Assembly (NCBI RefSeq): GCF_024584515.1
Contig: NZ_CP102173.1
Coordinates: forward strand, 2,852,001 to 2,916,000
Source: Aeromicrobium wangtongii
Lineage (GTDB): Bacteria; Actinomycetota; Actinomycetes; Propionibacteriales; Nocardioidaceae
Direction: 5' to 3'
Length of the DNA: 64,000 nt
Part shown: positions 42,243 to 51,505 of the stretch, piece after piece
Position numbering within the stretch: position 1 is the stretch's first letter
Layout: each line of letters starts with the position of its first letter
The notes under the pieces: model-generated
Databases searched by the model: none
The model's input: the letters and a program-made list of their open reading frames with translations, nothing else
Told to the model about the DNA's origin: nothing
Made by a program: the position numbers and the translations under genes

Positions 42243-44126
42243 ATGCGACGCACATCTTCAGCACTCACCGCCGCCGCCATCGCCGTGGCCGGCACGATGA
42301 CGGCCGTCGGCATGACGCAGCCGGCCGCCGCACAGTCGACCAGCTCGGCAGAGATCAACGGCAAGCTGGTGCTGCTGCTCGACGCGTCCGGCTCGATGAA
42401 GGAGACCGCGACCGGCGGGACGACCAAGATCGAGGCGGCCAAGTCGGCGCTGACCGATGTCGTCAAGCGCCTGCCCGACGACGCCCAGGTCGGCGTCCGC
42501 GTCTTTGGTGCCACGGTCGAGAACCGCGGTGACAAGGGCGCCTGCAACGACACCCAGAACGTCGTCCCGGTCGGCCCGCTCGACCGCGACGGCATCGTCG
42601 GCGCGGTGCGCAGCTACAAGCCCTACGGCGAGACCCCCATCGGCAATGCGCTCAAGGGCGCCGCGAAGGACCTCGGACCCACCGGCAAGCGCACCATCGT
42701 GCTGCTGTCGGACGGCGAGCCGACCTGCGACCCCGATCCGTGCAAGGTCGCCAGGGACCTGCGCGCCGGCGGCATCGACCTGACGGTCAACGTCGTGGGT
42801 CTGAACGTCTCCGGCAAGGCCCGGTCCGCGCTGCAGTGCATCGCCGACGCCGGCGGCGGGACGTACTACGGCGTGGACGAGCCGGACGAGCTGGCGTCCA
42901 GCCTCGTCTCGGTGTCGGTGCGGTCCCTCCGGGCGTTCCGGCTGACCGGCACCCCCGTCGTCGGCGGCACCACCACCGCCGCTCCGCTGGACATCGAGCC
43001 GGGCCGGTACACCGACACCACCGAGGGACCGTCGACCAGCCGGTACTACGTGGTGACCAAGCCGAAGGACTCCGATGTCGTCGTGTCCGCCGTGGCCCGG
43101 CCCCCGTACGACTTCAAGACCTACAACAAGCTCGAGGTCGAGCTGCTGACGCGAGACGGCCGGCGCTGCGGATTCGACCAGGACATCCGGATGAACGTCC
43201 TGCAGGACGCCTCGATCCTCACCACCGGCGCCCTGTTCTCGGGCCGCTCGACGGGCGCGAGCAAGGAGCCGTGCCTGGCCGCCACGACCCTGCTGGCGCG
43301 CGTGGCCCTGCAGGCACCTGGCGGGACCGCCTTCGAGCTGCTGGTCAGCACCCGCCCACCCATCGAGGGCGTCACGTCCCTGCCCGAGGCGGTGACCAAC
43401 GACCAGCAGCGCGCCGCCCGGGACGCACCCTTCCCCGATCCCGGTCCACCGACACCCGTCGTCGGCGGAGCGGCCTTCACCGACGCGCCCACGGTCGAGC
43501 CCGGCACGTACTCGGACACCCTGCGCCCCGGCGAGCAGCTGATCTACAAGATCCCGGTGGGGTGGGGTCAACGGGCCCGCGCCAGGGCGACGCTCGAGAG
43601 CGACGTGCAGGGGGCGGCTGAGCTGTCCCAGCCGGGGATCAGCGCCGAGATGACGATGATCTCGCCCACCCTGCACTCCCTGGGGCGCACTGGAGCCAAC
43701 GGCGGCAACTTCTGGTCCGGCGAGCGGCCGGTCACGCTCACGGCGGAGGGCGTCGAGGTGCGCGCCCGCAACATCGAGAGCCACTCCTCGGCCATCACGT
43801 CCCACTCCGCGGCCGGCGACTCCTACATCGTGCTGTCGATGGGCGGGACCCTGGGCGGTGACGGGATGAACTTCGCGGCGCCCGTGACGCTCACGATCGC
43901 GGTGGACGGCCAGGAGAATGGGGAGCCCCGCTTTGCCGGCAAGTCCGCCGGCCCGGAGTCCGGGACGTCCGAGGAGACCAAGGAGAAGACGAAGCAGACG
44001 TCGGCGGCTGCGGAAGACTCCGGCGGCTCCGTGCCGTGGCTGCCGATCGGTCTGGGCGTCCTGGTGGTCGCCCTCGTCGCCGGTGCGTTCGCCCTCGGCC
44101 GCCGACGCCCCGGCGCCGCCGGGTAA
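42243..44126 (+). CDS. Secreted, membrane-anchored von Willebrand factor A domain protein
   Basis: 627 residues. A signal peptide ends near QPAAAQ (residue 31). The VWA domain starts with KLVLLLDASGSMKE (MIDAS DASGS, 47-51). It continues through VGVRVFG, YGETPIGNALKGAAKDL (MIDAS Thr), TIVLLSDGEPTCDPDPC and DLTVNVVGLNVSG. After about residue 230 two beta-rich segments follow, each beginning with an EPG-Y-x-DT signature: DIEPGRYTDTTEGPSTSRYYVV and TVEPGTYSDTLRPGEQLIYKIPV. The C-terminus has a Ser/Glu linker, a TM helix (VPWLPIGLGVLVVALVAGAFALG) and Arg stop. It is displayed outside the membrane; its ligand is unknown. Confidence 0.85.
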   Translation: MRRTSSALTAAAIAVAGTMTAVGMTQPAAAQSTSSAEINGKLVLLLDASGSMKETATGGTTKIEAAKSALTDVVKRLPDDAQVGVRVFGATVENRGDKGACNDTQNVVPVGPLDRDGIVGAVRSYKPYGETPIGNALKGAAKDLGPTGKRTIVLLSDGEPTCDPDPCKVARDLRAGGIDLTVNVVGLNVSGKARSALQCIADAGGGTYYGVDEPDELASSLVSVSVRSLRAFRLTGTPVVGGTTTAAPLDIEPGRYTDTTEGPSTSRYYVVTKPKDSDVVVSAVARPPYDFKTYNKLEVELLTRDGRRCGFDQDIRMNVLQDASILTTGALFSGRSTGASKEPCLAATTLLARVALQAPGGTAFELLVSTRPPIEGVTSLPEAVTNDQQRAARDAPFPDPGPPTPVVGGAAFTDAPTVEPGTYSDTLRPGEQLIYKIPVGWGQRARARATLESDVQGAAELSQPGISAEMTMISPTLHSLGRTGANGGNFWSGERPVTLTAEGVEVRARNIESHSSAITSHSAAGDSYIVLSMGGTLGGDGMNFAAPVTLTIAVDGQENGEPRFAGKSAGPESGTSEETKEKTKQTSAAAEDSGGSVPWLPIGLGVLVVALVAGAFALGRRRPGAAG

Positions 44127-44160
44127 GACACCTCACAGGGATCGCGCCGCCCCCAGGCCC

Positions 44161-44184
44161 TAGACTGCGACGGCAGCCGTCGCA
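44161..44184 (+). promoter_or_regulatory. accA3 promoter with a perfect dyad at the predicted transcription start
   Basis: TAGACT (44161-44166) fits the -10 consensus. Sharing its final T, the 19-base dyad TGCGACGGC-A-GCCGTCGCA spans 44166-44184, centred on the predicted start site. It is followed by GAGGAG (44187-44192) and GTG 44202. It may be an operator, or a 5' hairpin controlling the message. Confidence 0.55.
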
Positions 44185-44201
44185 ATGAGGAGAATATTTC
44201 A

Positions 44202-45977
44202 GTGAGCAAGCCCCTGGCAAAGGTCCTGATCGCCAATCGCGGCGAGATCGCCGTCCGTGTCATCCGAGCCTGCAAGGACTCCGGCATCGAGAGTGTCGCC
44301 GTCTACGCGGAGCCCGATCGGGACGCCCTGTTCGTGCGGCTCGCCGACGAGGCCTACTCGCTCGACGGAGCGACGCCGGCCGACTCGTACCTGTCGATCG
44401 AGAAGATCGTGGCAGTCGCGAAGCGCTCCGGCGCCGACAGCGTGCACCCCGGCTACGGCTTCCTGGCCGAGAACGCCGACTTCGCCCAGGCCGTCATCGA
44501 CGCCGGGCTGATCTGGATCGGTCCCCCGCCGTCGGCGATCGAGAGCCTCGGCGACAAGGCCAAGGCCAAGCAGATCGCCCTCAAGGCCGACGCCCCGCTG
44601 GCGCCCGGCACCAAGGACGCGGTCAAGGACGCCGACGAGGTCGTGGAGTTCGCCAAGGCCAACGGCCTGCCCGTCGCGATCAAGGCCGTCTTCGGCGGCG
44701 GCGGCCGTGGCCTCAAGGTCGCCCGCACCCTCGAGGAGATCCCCGAGCTGTACGAGTCGGCCGTCCGCGAGGCCGTCAGCGCCTTCGGACGCGGCGAGTG
44801 CCTGGTCGAGAAGTTCCTCGACCAGCCCCGCCACGTCGAGACGCAGTGCCTGGCCGACAGCCACGGCAACGTCGTCGTGGTGTCCACCCGCGACTGCTCG
44901 CTGCAGCGCCGTCACCAGAAGCTGGTCGAGGAGGCGCCCGCCCCGTACCTCACCGACGAGCAGATCGAGCGCCTGTACACCTCGTCCAAGGCGATCCTGA
45001 AGGAAGCCGGCTACGTCGGCGCCGGCACCTGCGAGTTCCTGGTGGCCCGTGACGGCACCATCAGCTTCCTGGAGGTCAACACCCGCCTGCAGGTCGAGCA
45101 CTGCGTGTCCGAGGAGGTCACCGGCATCGACCTGGTGCGCGAGATGTTCCGCATCGCGGCCGGCGAGGAGCTCGGCTACGGCGATCCGGAGATCCGCGGC
45201 CACTCGATGGAGTTCCGGATCAACGCCGAGGACGGTGGCCGCGGCTTCCTGCCCGCCCCCGGCACCCTGACCAAGTGGGCTCCCCCGTCGGGCCCCGGCA
45301 TCCGCCTCGACGGCGGCTACGAGGAGGGCGAGACGATCCCCGGATCGTTCGACTCGCTCATCGCCAAGCTCATCGTCACCGGGACCAGCCGCGAGCAGGT
45401 CCTGGCCCGCTCGCGTCGCGCCCTCGACGAGTTCGTCGTCGACGGCATGCCGACGGTCATCCCGTTCCACCGCTCGGTCGTCAGCGACCCGGCGTTCACC
45501 GCCGAGAAGGGCTCGTTCGACGTCTACACGACGTGGATCGAGACCGACTACGTCAACGACCTGGAGCCGTACTCCGGCCCGTCCGTGGACTCCGAGCCGG
45601 ACGAGCGCGAGCGCGTCACGGTCGAGGTCGGCGGCAAGCGCGTCGAGGTCGTCCTGCCCGGCGGGCTGGGCGCATCTGCTGCTCCCGCCGCGGGCGCGAA
45701 GAAGGCCAAGCGCAAGGCCGGCAAGGGCGGTGGCGCCGCAGCATCCGGTGACTCGCTCGTCGCCCCGATGCAGGGCACCGTCGTCAAGGTCGCCGTCGAG
45801 GAGGGCCAGGAGGTCGCCGCCGGCGATCAGGTCATCGTCGTCGAGGCCATGAAGATGGAGCAGCCCATCAACGCCCACAAGGCCGGCGTCATCACCGGCC
45901 TGGTGGTCACCGTCGGCGGCCCGATCGGTTCCGGCGAGATCGTCGCGGAGATCAAGGACGCACCCGCCGCCGAGTAG
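44202..45977 (+). CDS. accA3: Acyl-CoA carboxylase alpha subunit: biotin carboxylase fused to BCCP
   Basis: 591 residues from GTG 44202 with GAGGAG. The biotin carboxylase part (about 1-450) has [20 protein letters not shown], the glycine-rich ATP loop [36 protein letters not shown] and [22 protein letters not shown] linker rich in Ala and Lys ([19 protein letters not shown]) leads to the biotinyl domain with EAMKMEQ (biotinylated Lys near 551). It is the AccA3-type subunit. It partners with AccD/AccE at 20043-21973 and is biotinylated by BirA at 19182. In mycobacteria these genes are close together; here about 22 kb separates them. Confidence 0.95.
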   Translation: MSKPLAKVLIANRGEIAVRVIRACKDSGIESVAVYAEPDRDALFVRLADEAYSLDGATPADSYLSIEKIVAVAKRSGADSVHPGYGFLAENADFAQAVIDAGLIWIGPPPSAIESLGDKAKAKQIALKADAPLAPGTKDAVKDADEVVEFAKANGLPVAIKAVFGGGGRGLKVARTLEEIPELYESAVREAVSAFGRGECLVEKFLDQPRHVETQCLADSHGNVVVVSTRDCSLQRRHQKLVEEAPAPYLTDEQIERLYTSSKAILKEAGYVGAGTCEFLVARDGTISFLEVNTRLQVEHCVSEEVTGIDLVREMFRIAAGEELGYGDPEIRGHSMEFRINAEDGGRGFLPAPGTLTKWAPPSGPGIRLDGGYEEGETIPGSFDSLIAKLIVTGTSREQVLARSRRALDEFVVDGMPTVIPFHRSVVSDPAFTAEKGSFDVYTTWIETDYVNDLEPYSGPSVDSEPDERERVTVEVGGKRVEVVLPGGLGASAAPAAGAKKAKRKAGKGGGAAASGDSLVAPMQGTVVKVAVEEGQEVAAGDQVIVVEAMKMEQPINAHKAGVITGLVVTVGGPIGSGEIVAEIKDAPAAE

Positions 45978-45989
45978 TCCCCAGCATCG

Positions 45990-46030
45990 ACAGAAGGGCC
46001 CGTCCTCCAGTGGAGGACGGGCCCTTCTGT
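45990..46030. terminator. Strong bidirectional hairpin terminator
   Basis: Perfect 19-bp arms 45990-46008 and 46012-46030 surround a 3-base loop (AGT). The hairpin lies between the convergent stops of accA3 (45977) and the holin-like gene (46042). Confidence 0.9.
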
Positions 46031-46041
46031 CGTGTCGTTGC

Positions 46042-46419
46042 CTACCGGGTGCGCTGCTGTGGGGCGGCGTTGTCGACCTCGCCATAGGCGACGCCGGCGG
46101 CCCAGACGATCAGGGTGACTCCCAGCCAGGTGCCCCAGCCGTCGATCGAGAAACCGGCGGTGGGCACCAGCAGATCGGTCACCTCCAGCCCGAGCAGGGT
46201 CAGCACCAGACCGCCGACGATCGTGTACCCGCGCATGAACCTGTTGACCGAGCTGATGACCACGCCGCGCAGCGCGACCGTCAGCACCGTGAAGATCACG
46301 ACCGCGAGGACGAACCAGCCCAGCTCGATGGTGAACCCCTCGAAGATCCACGCTGCCAGGGCCAGCGAGACCGTGTTGGCCGCAGCCGAGATGAGGATGG
46401 ACTTGAGAACTGCGGGCAT
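46042..46419 (-). CDS. Four-TM holin-like membrane protein (phage holin superfamily IV)
   Basis: 125 residues from ATG 46419. Four hydrophobic helices are visible: ILISAAANTVSLALAAWIF, LGWFVLAVVIFTVLTVALRG, YTIVGGLVLTLLGLEVTDLLV and WLGVTLIVWAAGVAYG. The spacing matches the small membrane proteins of the mycobacterial 4-TMS holin superfamily. These are ordinary chromosomal genes in actinobacteria and not by themselves evidence of prophage; no phage genes are nearby. Function is unknown. Confidence 0.75.
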   Translation of the reverse strand: MPAVLKSILISAAANTVSLALAAWIFEGFTIELGWFVLAVVIFTVLTVALRGVVISSVNRFMRGYTIVGGLVLTLLGLEVTDLLVPTAGFSIDGWGTWLGVTLIVWAAGVAYGEVDNAAPQQRTR

Positions 46420-46460
46420 GTCCCGATTCTCCCAGAAGCCGCTGCGCTCCCCCGGGCGGC

Positions 46461-48092
46461 TCACTTCTTGACGGACACCGTCACGCGTCCGTTCTTCTCC
46501 AGGGTCAGCGTGCCCTTGGTGAACCAGGCCCGCTCGCGTCCGCCGCTGAGCTTCTTGTGCGTCTTGGTGGGCACTCCGAGCTTGCCGCTGGCCTCGTTGA
46601 GGGACCGGTACTTGTTCTCGAGCCGGCCGTACAGCGCGAACGCCGCGAGCTTCTTGTTCTTGCGCTTGACCCGGTAGATCGTGCCGTGGTGGAAGCGCTG
46701 GTGCCGCACCTGCGACCGCTTGGTCGTGGTGATGATGCCCGTGGGCACGCCCAGGGCGCCGGACTGGGCGCTGAGCGAGTTGTAGCGCGAGCGGACCACG
46801 TCGCCGATCGAGTAGGTGCCCATCGGCGAGGAGATGATGTCGATCTTCTTGTACCGCGCCTTCGTGCCGCCCGGTGCGCTGTAGAACGGGTACTCCGGCG
46901 CCACGACGGCACCGGTGGCGCCCACGCCGAGCTTGGCGGCGCGGACCGAGATCTCGGTCGTGTAGCTGCCGACGTACGAGCTGACGCTCTGTCGCAGCCC
47001 ACCGGGCGCGCTGAGCCAGGCATAGGCCGCGGCCCCCGGGCACTCGGTGCCGACGACGTCACGGTGACCCGAGATGCGGTTGAGCGTCTTGCCGCCCAGC
47101 GAGTAGGTGCCGGTGGCGGGGACGCCGCCGATGCCGAAGCGCCACGCGATGAGCTTGACCACCGCGGCCTTGTTGGCGGACGTGGGTGCCGATGTCTGGA
47201 ACGAGCCCATCATCGAGATGCCCATCGCATAGGTGTTGACCGACGCGTTGCCGGAGTGGGCGGCACGGACCTGCTTGTCGACGCCGCCGTTGCGACCCTC
47301 GAAGATCTGGCCGTACTTGTCGACCAGGAAGTTGTAGCCGATGTCGCACCACTTGCGCGACTTCATGTGATAGGCCTGCGTGGCCCGCACGATCGAGGCC
47401 GACTGCTCCCGGGTGTACGAGTTGGTGCCGGCGGTGTGGTGCACCACGGCGCCGAGGGTCTTGTCGACCACCGTCGGGCTGTCGCACTTGGTGTTCTTGG
47501 TGGCGCCCCAGCCGGACCGGTAGATGATGGCCGGACGGGGTGTGGCGGCCGCGGAGCTGGCCGTCATCGTGACGTCCGCGGTGCTGCTGTACATCGCGGG
47601 GCTCGTCGTGGCGGCGGGCGTCGCGCCCGGATCGATCGTGGAGACCTGCAGGCCGGCGGGACGCTGACCGGTGGGACTCGCGACGCGGACGGCGACGCCG
47701 TCGGCCGATCCGACCCACAGCGGCTCGGTGCCTGGACGACCGCCCTCGTCGTCGGACTCGACGTGCAGGTGCTGCCACGCGCCCCACACGCCCTCGCTGC
47801 GCAGCCGGACCTCGACGTCGATGCCCGTGGCGTCGAATCCCTCGTCCCAGGTGACGCCGACCATGCCGAACTCGTCCGTGCCGCGCGGGGGCAGCTCCGC
47901 CACGAGGTCGTCCTCGTGCGCGGCGCTCTGCACCGCCGCCGTGTCGGCCGGGGCCGGGACGGCCGTCGTCGAGACGGCAGCCGGTTCCGCCGCGGGCGCC
48001 ACGACCTCGTCTGCTTGGGCACTGGACGATGACATGAAGGTCACGGACGTGGCCAGCACGGCCCCCGCGATCGCCCCCGAGAGATAACGCAT
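46461..48092 (-). CDS. Secreted PGRP-type N-acetylmuramoyl-L-alanine amidase with LGFP-like repeats
   Basis: 543 residues. A signal peptide is visible (SGAIAGAVLATSVTFMSSSSAQA). A beta-rich N-module follows (about 60-160: DEFGMVGVTWDEGFDATGIDVEVRLRSEG...PLWVGSADGVAVRV), then a PGRP amidase domain (about 185-355). Zinc ligands lie in GAVVHHTAGTN, SGHRDVVGTECPG (His and Cys); YNFLVDKYGQIFEGR is the family core. The C-terminal 180 residues contain LGFP-type units (SLSAQSGALGVPTGII, YRSLNEASGKLGVPTKTH). It should bind and cut peptidoglycan at the surface. It is paralogous to the next protein. No lytic role has been shown; sensing is possible. Confidence 0.9.
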   Translation of the reverse strand: MRYLSGAIAGAVLATSVTFMSSSSAQADEVVAPAAEPAAVSTTAVPAPADTAAVQSAAHEDDLVAELPPRGTDEFGMVGVTWDEGFDATGIDVEVRLRSEGVWGAWQHLHVESDDEGGRPGTEPLWVGSADGVAVRVASPTGQRPAGLQVSTIDPGATPAATTSPAMYSSTADVTMTASSAAATPRPAIIYRSGWGATKNTKCDSPTVVDKTLGAVVHHTAGTNSYTREQSASIVRATQAYHMKSRKWCDIGYNFLVDKYGQIFEGRNGGVDKQVRAAHSGNASVNTYAMGISMMGSFQTSAPTSANKAAVVKLIAWRFGIGGVPATGTYSLGGKTLNRISGHRDVVGTECPGAAAYAWLSAPGGLRQSVSSYVGSYTTEISVRAAKLGVGATGAVVAPEYPFYSAPGGTKARYKKIDIISSPMGTYSIGDVVRSRYNSLSAQSGALGVPTGIITTTKRSQVRHQRFHHGTIYRVKRKNKKLAAFALYGRLENKYRSLNEASGKLGVPTKTHKKLSGGRERAWFTKGTLTLEKNGRVTVSVKK

Positions 48093-48141
48093 GATGTAAA
48101 CCCTAACCGCCGAACTGGTGTGACTGAAAACCTGTCTGAAA

Positions 48142-51100
48142 CTACTGGAACCCGAACCAGTGGGACTTCAGACCGAACGCCCAGCGGGCGTCCGTGCCTG
48201 AGATCGTCTTGCTCGTGCGCGACCCCACGAGGGTCATGCTGCTGACCCGGCCGCCCCACGAGCCCCCGCCGGTGCGCCGCGTGATCGTGATCGACCGCAG
48301 CTTCCCGATCGTCGGGTACGCCTTCTGGATCTTGCTGGCCGTGACCGTCGTGGCCCACGTGTGGTTGGGGTTGCCGGCCCAGCCGTCGTACGGATCGGCG
48401 GCGGCCGACAGGTACGGCTGCGAGCCGGCGGCCGTGCGCCCGCCTGACGACGACGAGAACTGCGTCAGCGCCGGGGCGCCGCGGTAGCTCACGTACTGGC
48501 CGCTCGTGGCGCGTGCCGCGGCGTCGGTGGTCGCGGTCTCCCGCGACGCTCCGCCGTACACCTGGCACGCGGTGGTGCTGCAGATGTCGTAGTAGCGCGC
48601 CGGCGACATGCTGCGGACGCCGAAGGTCCGCGCGGCAACCGCCTGCGCCTTCAGCGCCTCCGGCGCCCAGGTCGCGGGCATCTCGGCCGCGATCACGCCG
48701 CGGACGTAGTGCTCGATCGGCAGCACGTTGACCGTGTCGCGGGCCGTGGATCCCTTCGACGGCACCGCCGACCGGATGGCGCCGCGGTACTTGACCACGG
48801 AGCCGCCGGGCAGCATCAGGCTGATCTTCGAGGGCCCCTCGAACTGCCCGTCACCGGTCCACTTGATGTTCTTGTAGCCGCGGTACCCGCCGGTCGTGCG
48901 GTACTGCAGGGCCGATTGCGTCTTGCGCGACGACACCCGCACGATGCGCCAGTTCTTGACCTTGGCGCCACCGATCTTCGTCGGCAGGGACTTCTTGTAC
49001 GAGCTGGTGAGCTTGCGGAACACCAGGCCGGAGGCCGGCTTGACGTCCACGGCGTCGGAGGTGTCCTGCGAGATCAGCACACGGATGTTGCCCGAGCGCT
49101 TCGCGAGCGACGTCCCGGGGTAGTACGTGGCCAGGATCTGGTCGTACGGGACTCCGGCCTTCGCCGCGCCCTGGGCGCCGTACTGGCTCATCCCGATGCC
49201 GTGTCCGTAGCCATGCCCGTTGAACGTGATCCGGCCCGAGGCGGGCACCGTCACGGTGTTGGCAGATCCGGTGGGAGCAGCGGGTTCGGGCATGAGGGCG
49301 GCAGGCGCCGTGGACGTCTTCTTGACCGCACCCGTGGCCAGGTTGAAGCCCTTGAGCGCGGAGTAGCTGCCCTTCAGCGAGCCGTTGACCGCGCGGATCT
49401 TGGCGTAGTAGTCGGTGTCCTTGGTCGGCTTCAGCTTCGGGACCAGCGCCGTGGTGGCTGCGACCCCGGTGACCGAGCGCGCGCAGGACTTGGAGGTCTT
49501 CGACGCGTACAGGCAGATGTCGTAGCTCGTCGCGCCCGCGACACCGCCCCAGGTCAGGCGGGCGGAGTGCTTTCCGGCCTTGACCGTGATCTTGCCGACC
49601 TTCGCGGGCTTCTTGGTGGCGCCGGTGGTGCCGCTCTCGCTGATGACACCGCCGGCGCTGGTGTAGGCCCTGGTCTGGCCGGTCGCCGCATTCGACGTGA
49701 TGTACCCGGTCGCGAAGTTCGCCCGGGAGATGCCCGCGGCGTCCGTCATGGTCGACGACGTCGGCACGCCCAGCGCGCTCGCGGTCTCGCCGAGATTGGC
49801 GTAGGCCGTCGCGATCGCACCCTGCAGCGTGTGCACCGAGCTGCCCACCTGGTAGATGCGACCCGCGGCGAACACCTGGCGGGTGGCGCCGGCGATCGTG
49901 GCCGGATCGCTCGCCGGGTAGCCGAGCACACCGGTGCGCGACTTGAGCCGGTCGTACTCGGCACGGATGGGGCCGGAGACGTAGAACGCCGCAGCGCTGT
50001 TGCCCTGGGAGTAGATGTCGACGAGCTTGGCCCGCAGCCGGCTGCCGGCCGAGGACTTCGCCTCGCCGACGAAGATCGCGCCGGTGACGCCGGTGCCGAG
50101 GGCGGTGTACTTGGCCTTGACCGGCGTCGAGTACGCCGCCAGGTAGGCCGCGACGCGGTCACGCAGGCCGCCGGACTCCGAGAGCCATGCATATCCGTGC
50201 GTGCCCGGGCAGCCGGTGCTGACGACGTTGCGGTGCCCCGCGATCATGTTGAGCTTCTTGCCGCCCAGCGAGTAGGTGCCCTTGGCCGGCAGGTACGTCG
50301 TGCCCATGCGCCAGCCGATGAGCTTGACCATCGCATCCTTCAGCGCGGCCTGGGGCTTGGTCTTGTCGTAGTTGCCCATCATCGAGACACCCATGGTGTA
50401 GGTGTTGACGGCGGCATTGCCCGAGTGGGCGGCACGGATGGCGCGGTCGATGCCCCCGCGGCGGCCCTCGAAGATCTGGCCGTACTTGTCGACCAGGAAG
50501 TTGTAGCCGACGTCGCACCACTTGCGCGACTTCACGTGGTACGCCTGCACCGCGCGGACGATCGAGGCGGACTGCGCCTTGGTGTAGCTGTTGGAGCCCG
50601 CCGTGTGGTGCACGACGACGCCGCGCGTGGTGTCGCCGGCTGCAGGGGTGTCGCACGGCGTCCCGGCCGATGCGCCCCAGGCGCTGCGGCTGATGATCGC
50701 CGGCTGCGGGGTGTAGGCCGGAGCCCCGTCGCTGGTCGCGGTCGTCGTCGCGCGGGCCACGCCGTCCAGCGGGGCGGCGTAGGAGGCGCCGGAGACGCCC
50801 GAGGCGGTGTCGGCGCTGCCCGGGTCGATCGTGGCGATGCGGACGTCCTGCGGGGTGCCGGACACGCTGGTGACGCGGGCCGCGACGCCGTCGGCGTCAT
50901 CGACCCACAGCGGCTCGGTGCCGGGCACGCCACCCTCGTCATCGTCCTCGACCTCCAGCGGCGTCCACTCCGACCACGTGCCGGCGGTGCGGGTGCGGAC
51001 CTCGACCTGGACGCCCGTCGCCGGGCCGTCGGCCCACGTCACGCCGATCATCCGGAATCCAGACGTGGGCGTCTTCGGCAGCTCGGCCACGAGAGTGCCG

Positions 51101-51336
51101 GCCGAGGGTGCCTCGGCAGCTGCGGGGGCGCTGGTCCGCGCCTGCGGCACGACCGGCACCGCGGTGGACGTGACATCGACCGGCGGCGCCGTCACCGCGG
51201 GTGCGACGGCGCCGGGACCGGCACCGGTCACCTCGGTGCCGGCGGCGTGGGCAGAGGAGGGCATGAGCGTGCCCACGCCCACCACGACAGCGATCGTGAG
51301 GGTGGACGTACGTCGTGCCGCGCGCCAGGAAAGCAT
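48142..51336 (-). CDS. Secreted multidomain PGRP amidase - LGFP - Fn3-like - SpoIID/LytB protein
   Basis: 1064 residues from ATG 51336 (frame open to 51405). A signal peptide ends at SSAHAAG (about residue 32). Domains in order: the same beta module as the neighbour (FRMIGVTWADGPATGVQVEVR...PLWVDDADGVAARV); PGRP amidase with VVVHHTAGSN and IAGHRNVVSTGCPG; LGFP units (LKSRTGVLGYPASDPATI, LGETASALGVPTSSTM). Next is an Fn3-like segment (KPAKVGKITVKAGKHSARLTW...YDICLYAS...YYAKIRAVNGSLKG). From about residue 700 comes a SpoIID domain starting FNGHGYGHGIGMSQYGAQGAA and including VLPIEHYVRGVIAAEMPATW. SpoIID proteins are lytic transglycosylases on denuded glycans, so amidase and transglycosylase activities could work in series. 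Confidence 0.88.
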   Translation of the reverse strand: MLSWRAARRTSTLTIAVVVGVGTLMPSSAHAAGTEVTGAGPGAVAPAVTAPPVDVTSTAVPVVPQARTSAPAAAEAPSAGTLVAELPKTPTSGFRMIGVTWADGPATGVQVEVRTRTAGTWSEWTPLEVEDDDEGGVPGTEPLWVDDADGVAARVTSVSGTPQDVRIATIDPGSADTASGVSGASYAAPLDGVARATTTATSDGAPAYTPQPAIISRSAWGASAGTPCDTPAAGDTTRGVVVHHTAGSNSYTKAQSASIVRAVQAYHVKSRKWCDVGYNFLVDKYGQIFEGRRGGIDRAIRAAHSGNAAVNTYTMGVSMMGNYDKTKPQAALKDAMVKLIGWRMGTTYLPAKGTYSLGGKKLNMIAGHRNVVSTGCPGTHGYAWLSESGGLRDRVAAYLAAYSTPVKAKYTALGTGVTGAIFVGEAKSSAGSRLRAKLVDIYSQGNSAAAFYVSGPIRAEYDRLKSRTGVLGYPASDPATIAGATRQVFAAGRIYQVGSSVHTLQGAIATAYANLGETASALGVPTSSTMTDAAGISRANFATGYITSNAATGQTRAYTSAGGVISESGTTGATKKPAKVGKITVKAGKHSARLTWGGVAGATSYDICLYASKTSKSCARSVTGVAATTALVPKLKPTKDTDYYAKIRAVNGSLKGSYSALKGFNLATGAVKKTSTAPAALMPEPAAPTGSANTVTVPASGRITFNGHGYGHGIGMSQYGAQGAAKAGVPYDQILATYYPGTSLAKRSGNIRVLISQDTSDAVDVKPASGLVFRKLTSSYKKSLPTKIGGAKVKNWRIVRVSSRKTQSALQYRTTGGYRGYKNIKWTGDGQFEGPSKISLMLPGGSVVKYRGAIRSAVPSKGSTARDTVNVLPIEHYVRGVIAAEMPATWAPEALKAQAVAARTFGVRSMSPARYYDICSTTACQVYGGASRETATTDAAARATSGQYVSYRGAPALTQFSSSSGGRTAAGSQPYLSAAADPYDGWAGNPNHTWATTVTASKIQKAYPTIGKLRSITITRRTGGGSWGGRVSSMTLVGSRTSKTISGTDARWAFGLKSHWFGFQ

Positions 51337-51505
51337 GGGGGAAGTCCATTCCTGTGACTGATGTTTCTGGTGTGACCAGAGTGGTCGCCGGATGATTATG
51401 CTCACACAATTTGCCGAAATGCGACCGAAAATCGGAGTTGCTCGGAACTACAACGGTGTCATTCCTGCGGTTGCAGGGGTGGACGCCGAGACGATGTCGG
51501 AGGCG

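Noticed and set aside
44199-46085. 628-codon open frame antisense to accA3
   Set aside because: It is composition-driven shadow sequence; the plus strand encodes a complete, well-conserved carboxylase subunit.
46042-46419. Prophage remnant suggested by the holin-like protein
   Set aside because: No other phage genes, attachment sites or integrase occur nearby; the family is a normal chromosomal membrane protein in actinobacteria.
48709-51357. 882-codon open frame on the plus strand
   Set aside because: It lies fully antisense to the PGRP-SpoIID gene, has no domain signature and the Arg/Gly/Ala-rich composition typical of shadow frames in GC-rich DNA.
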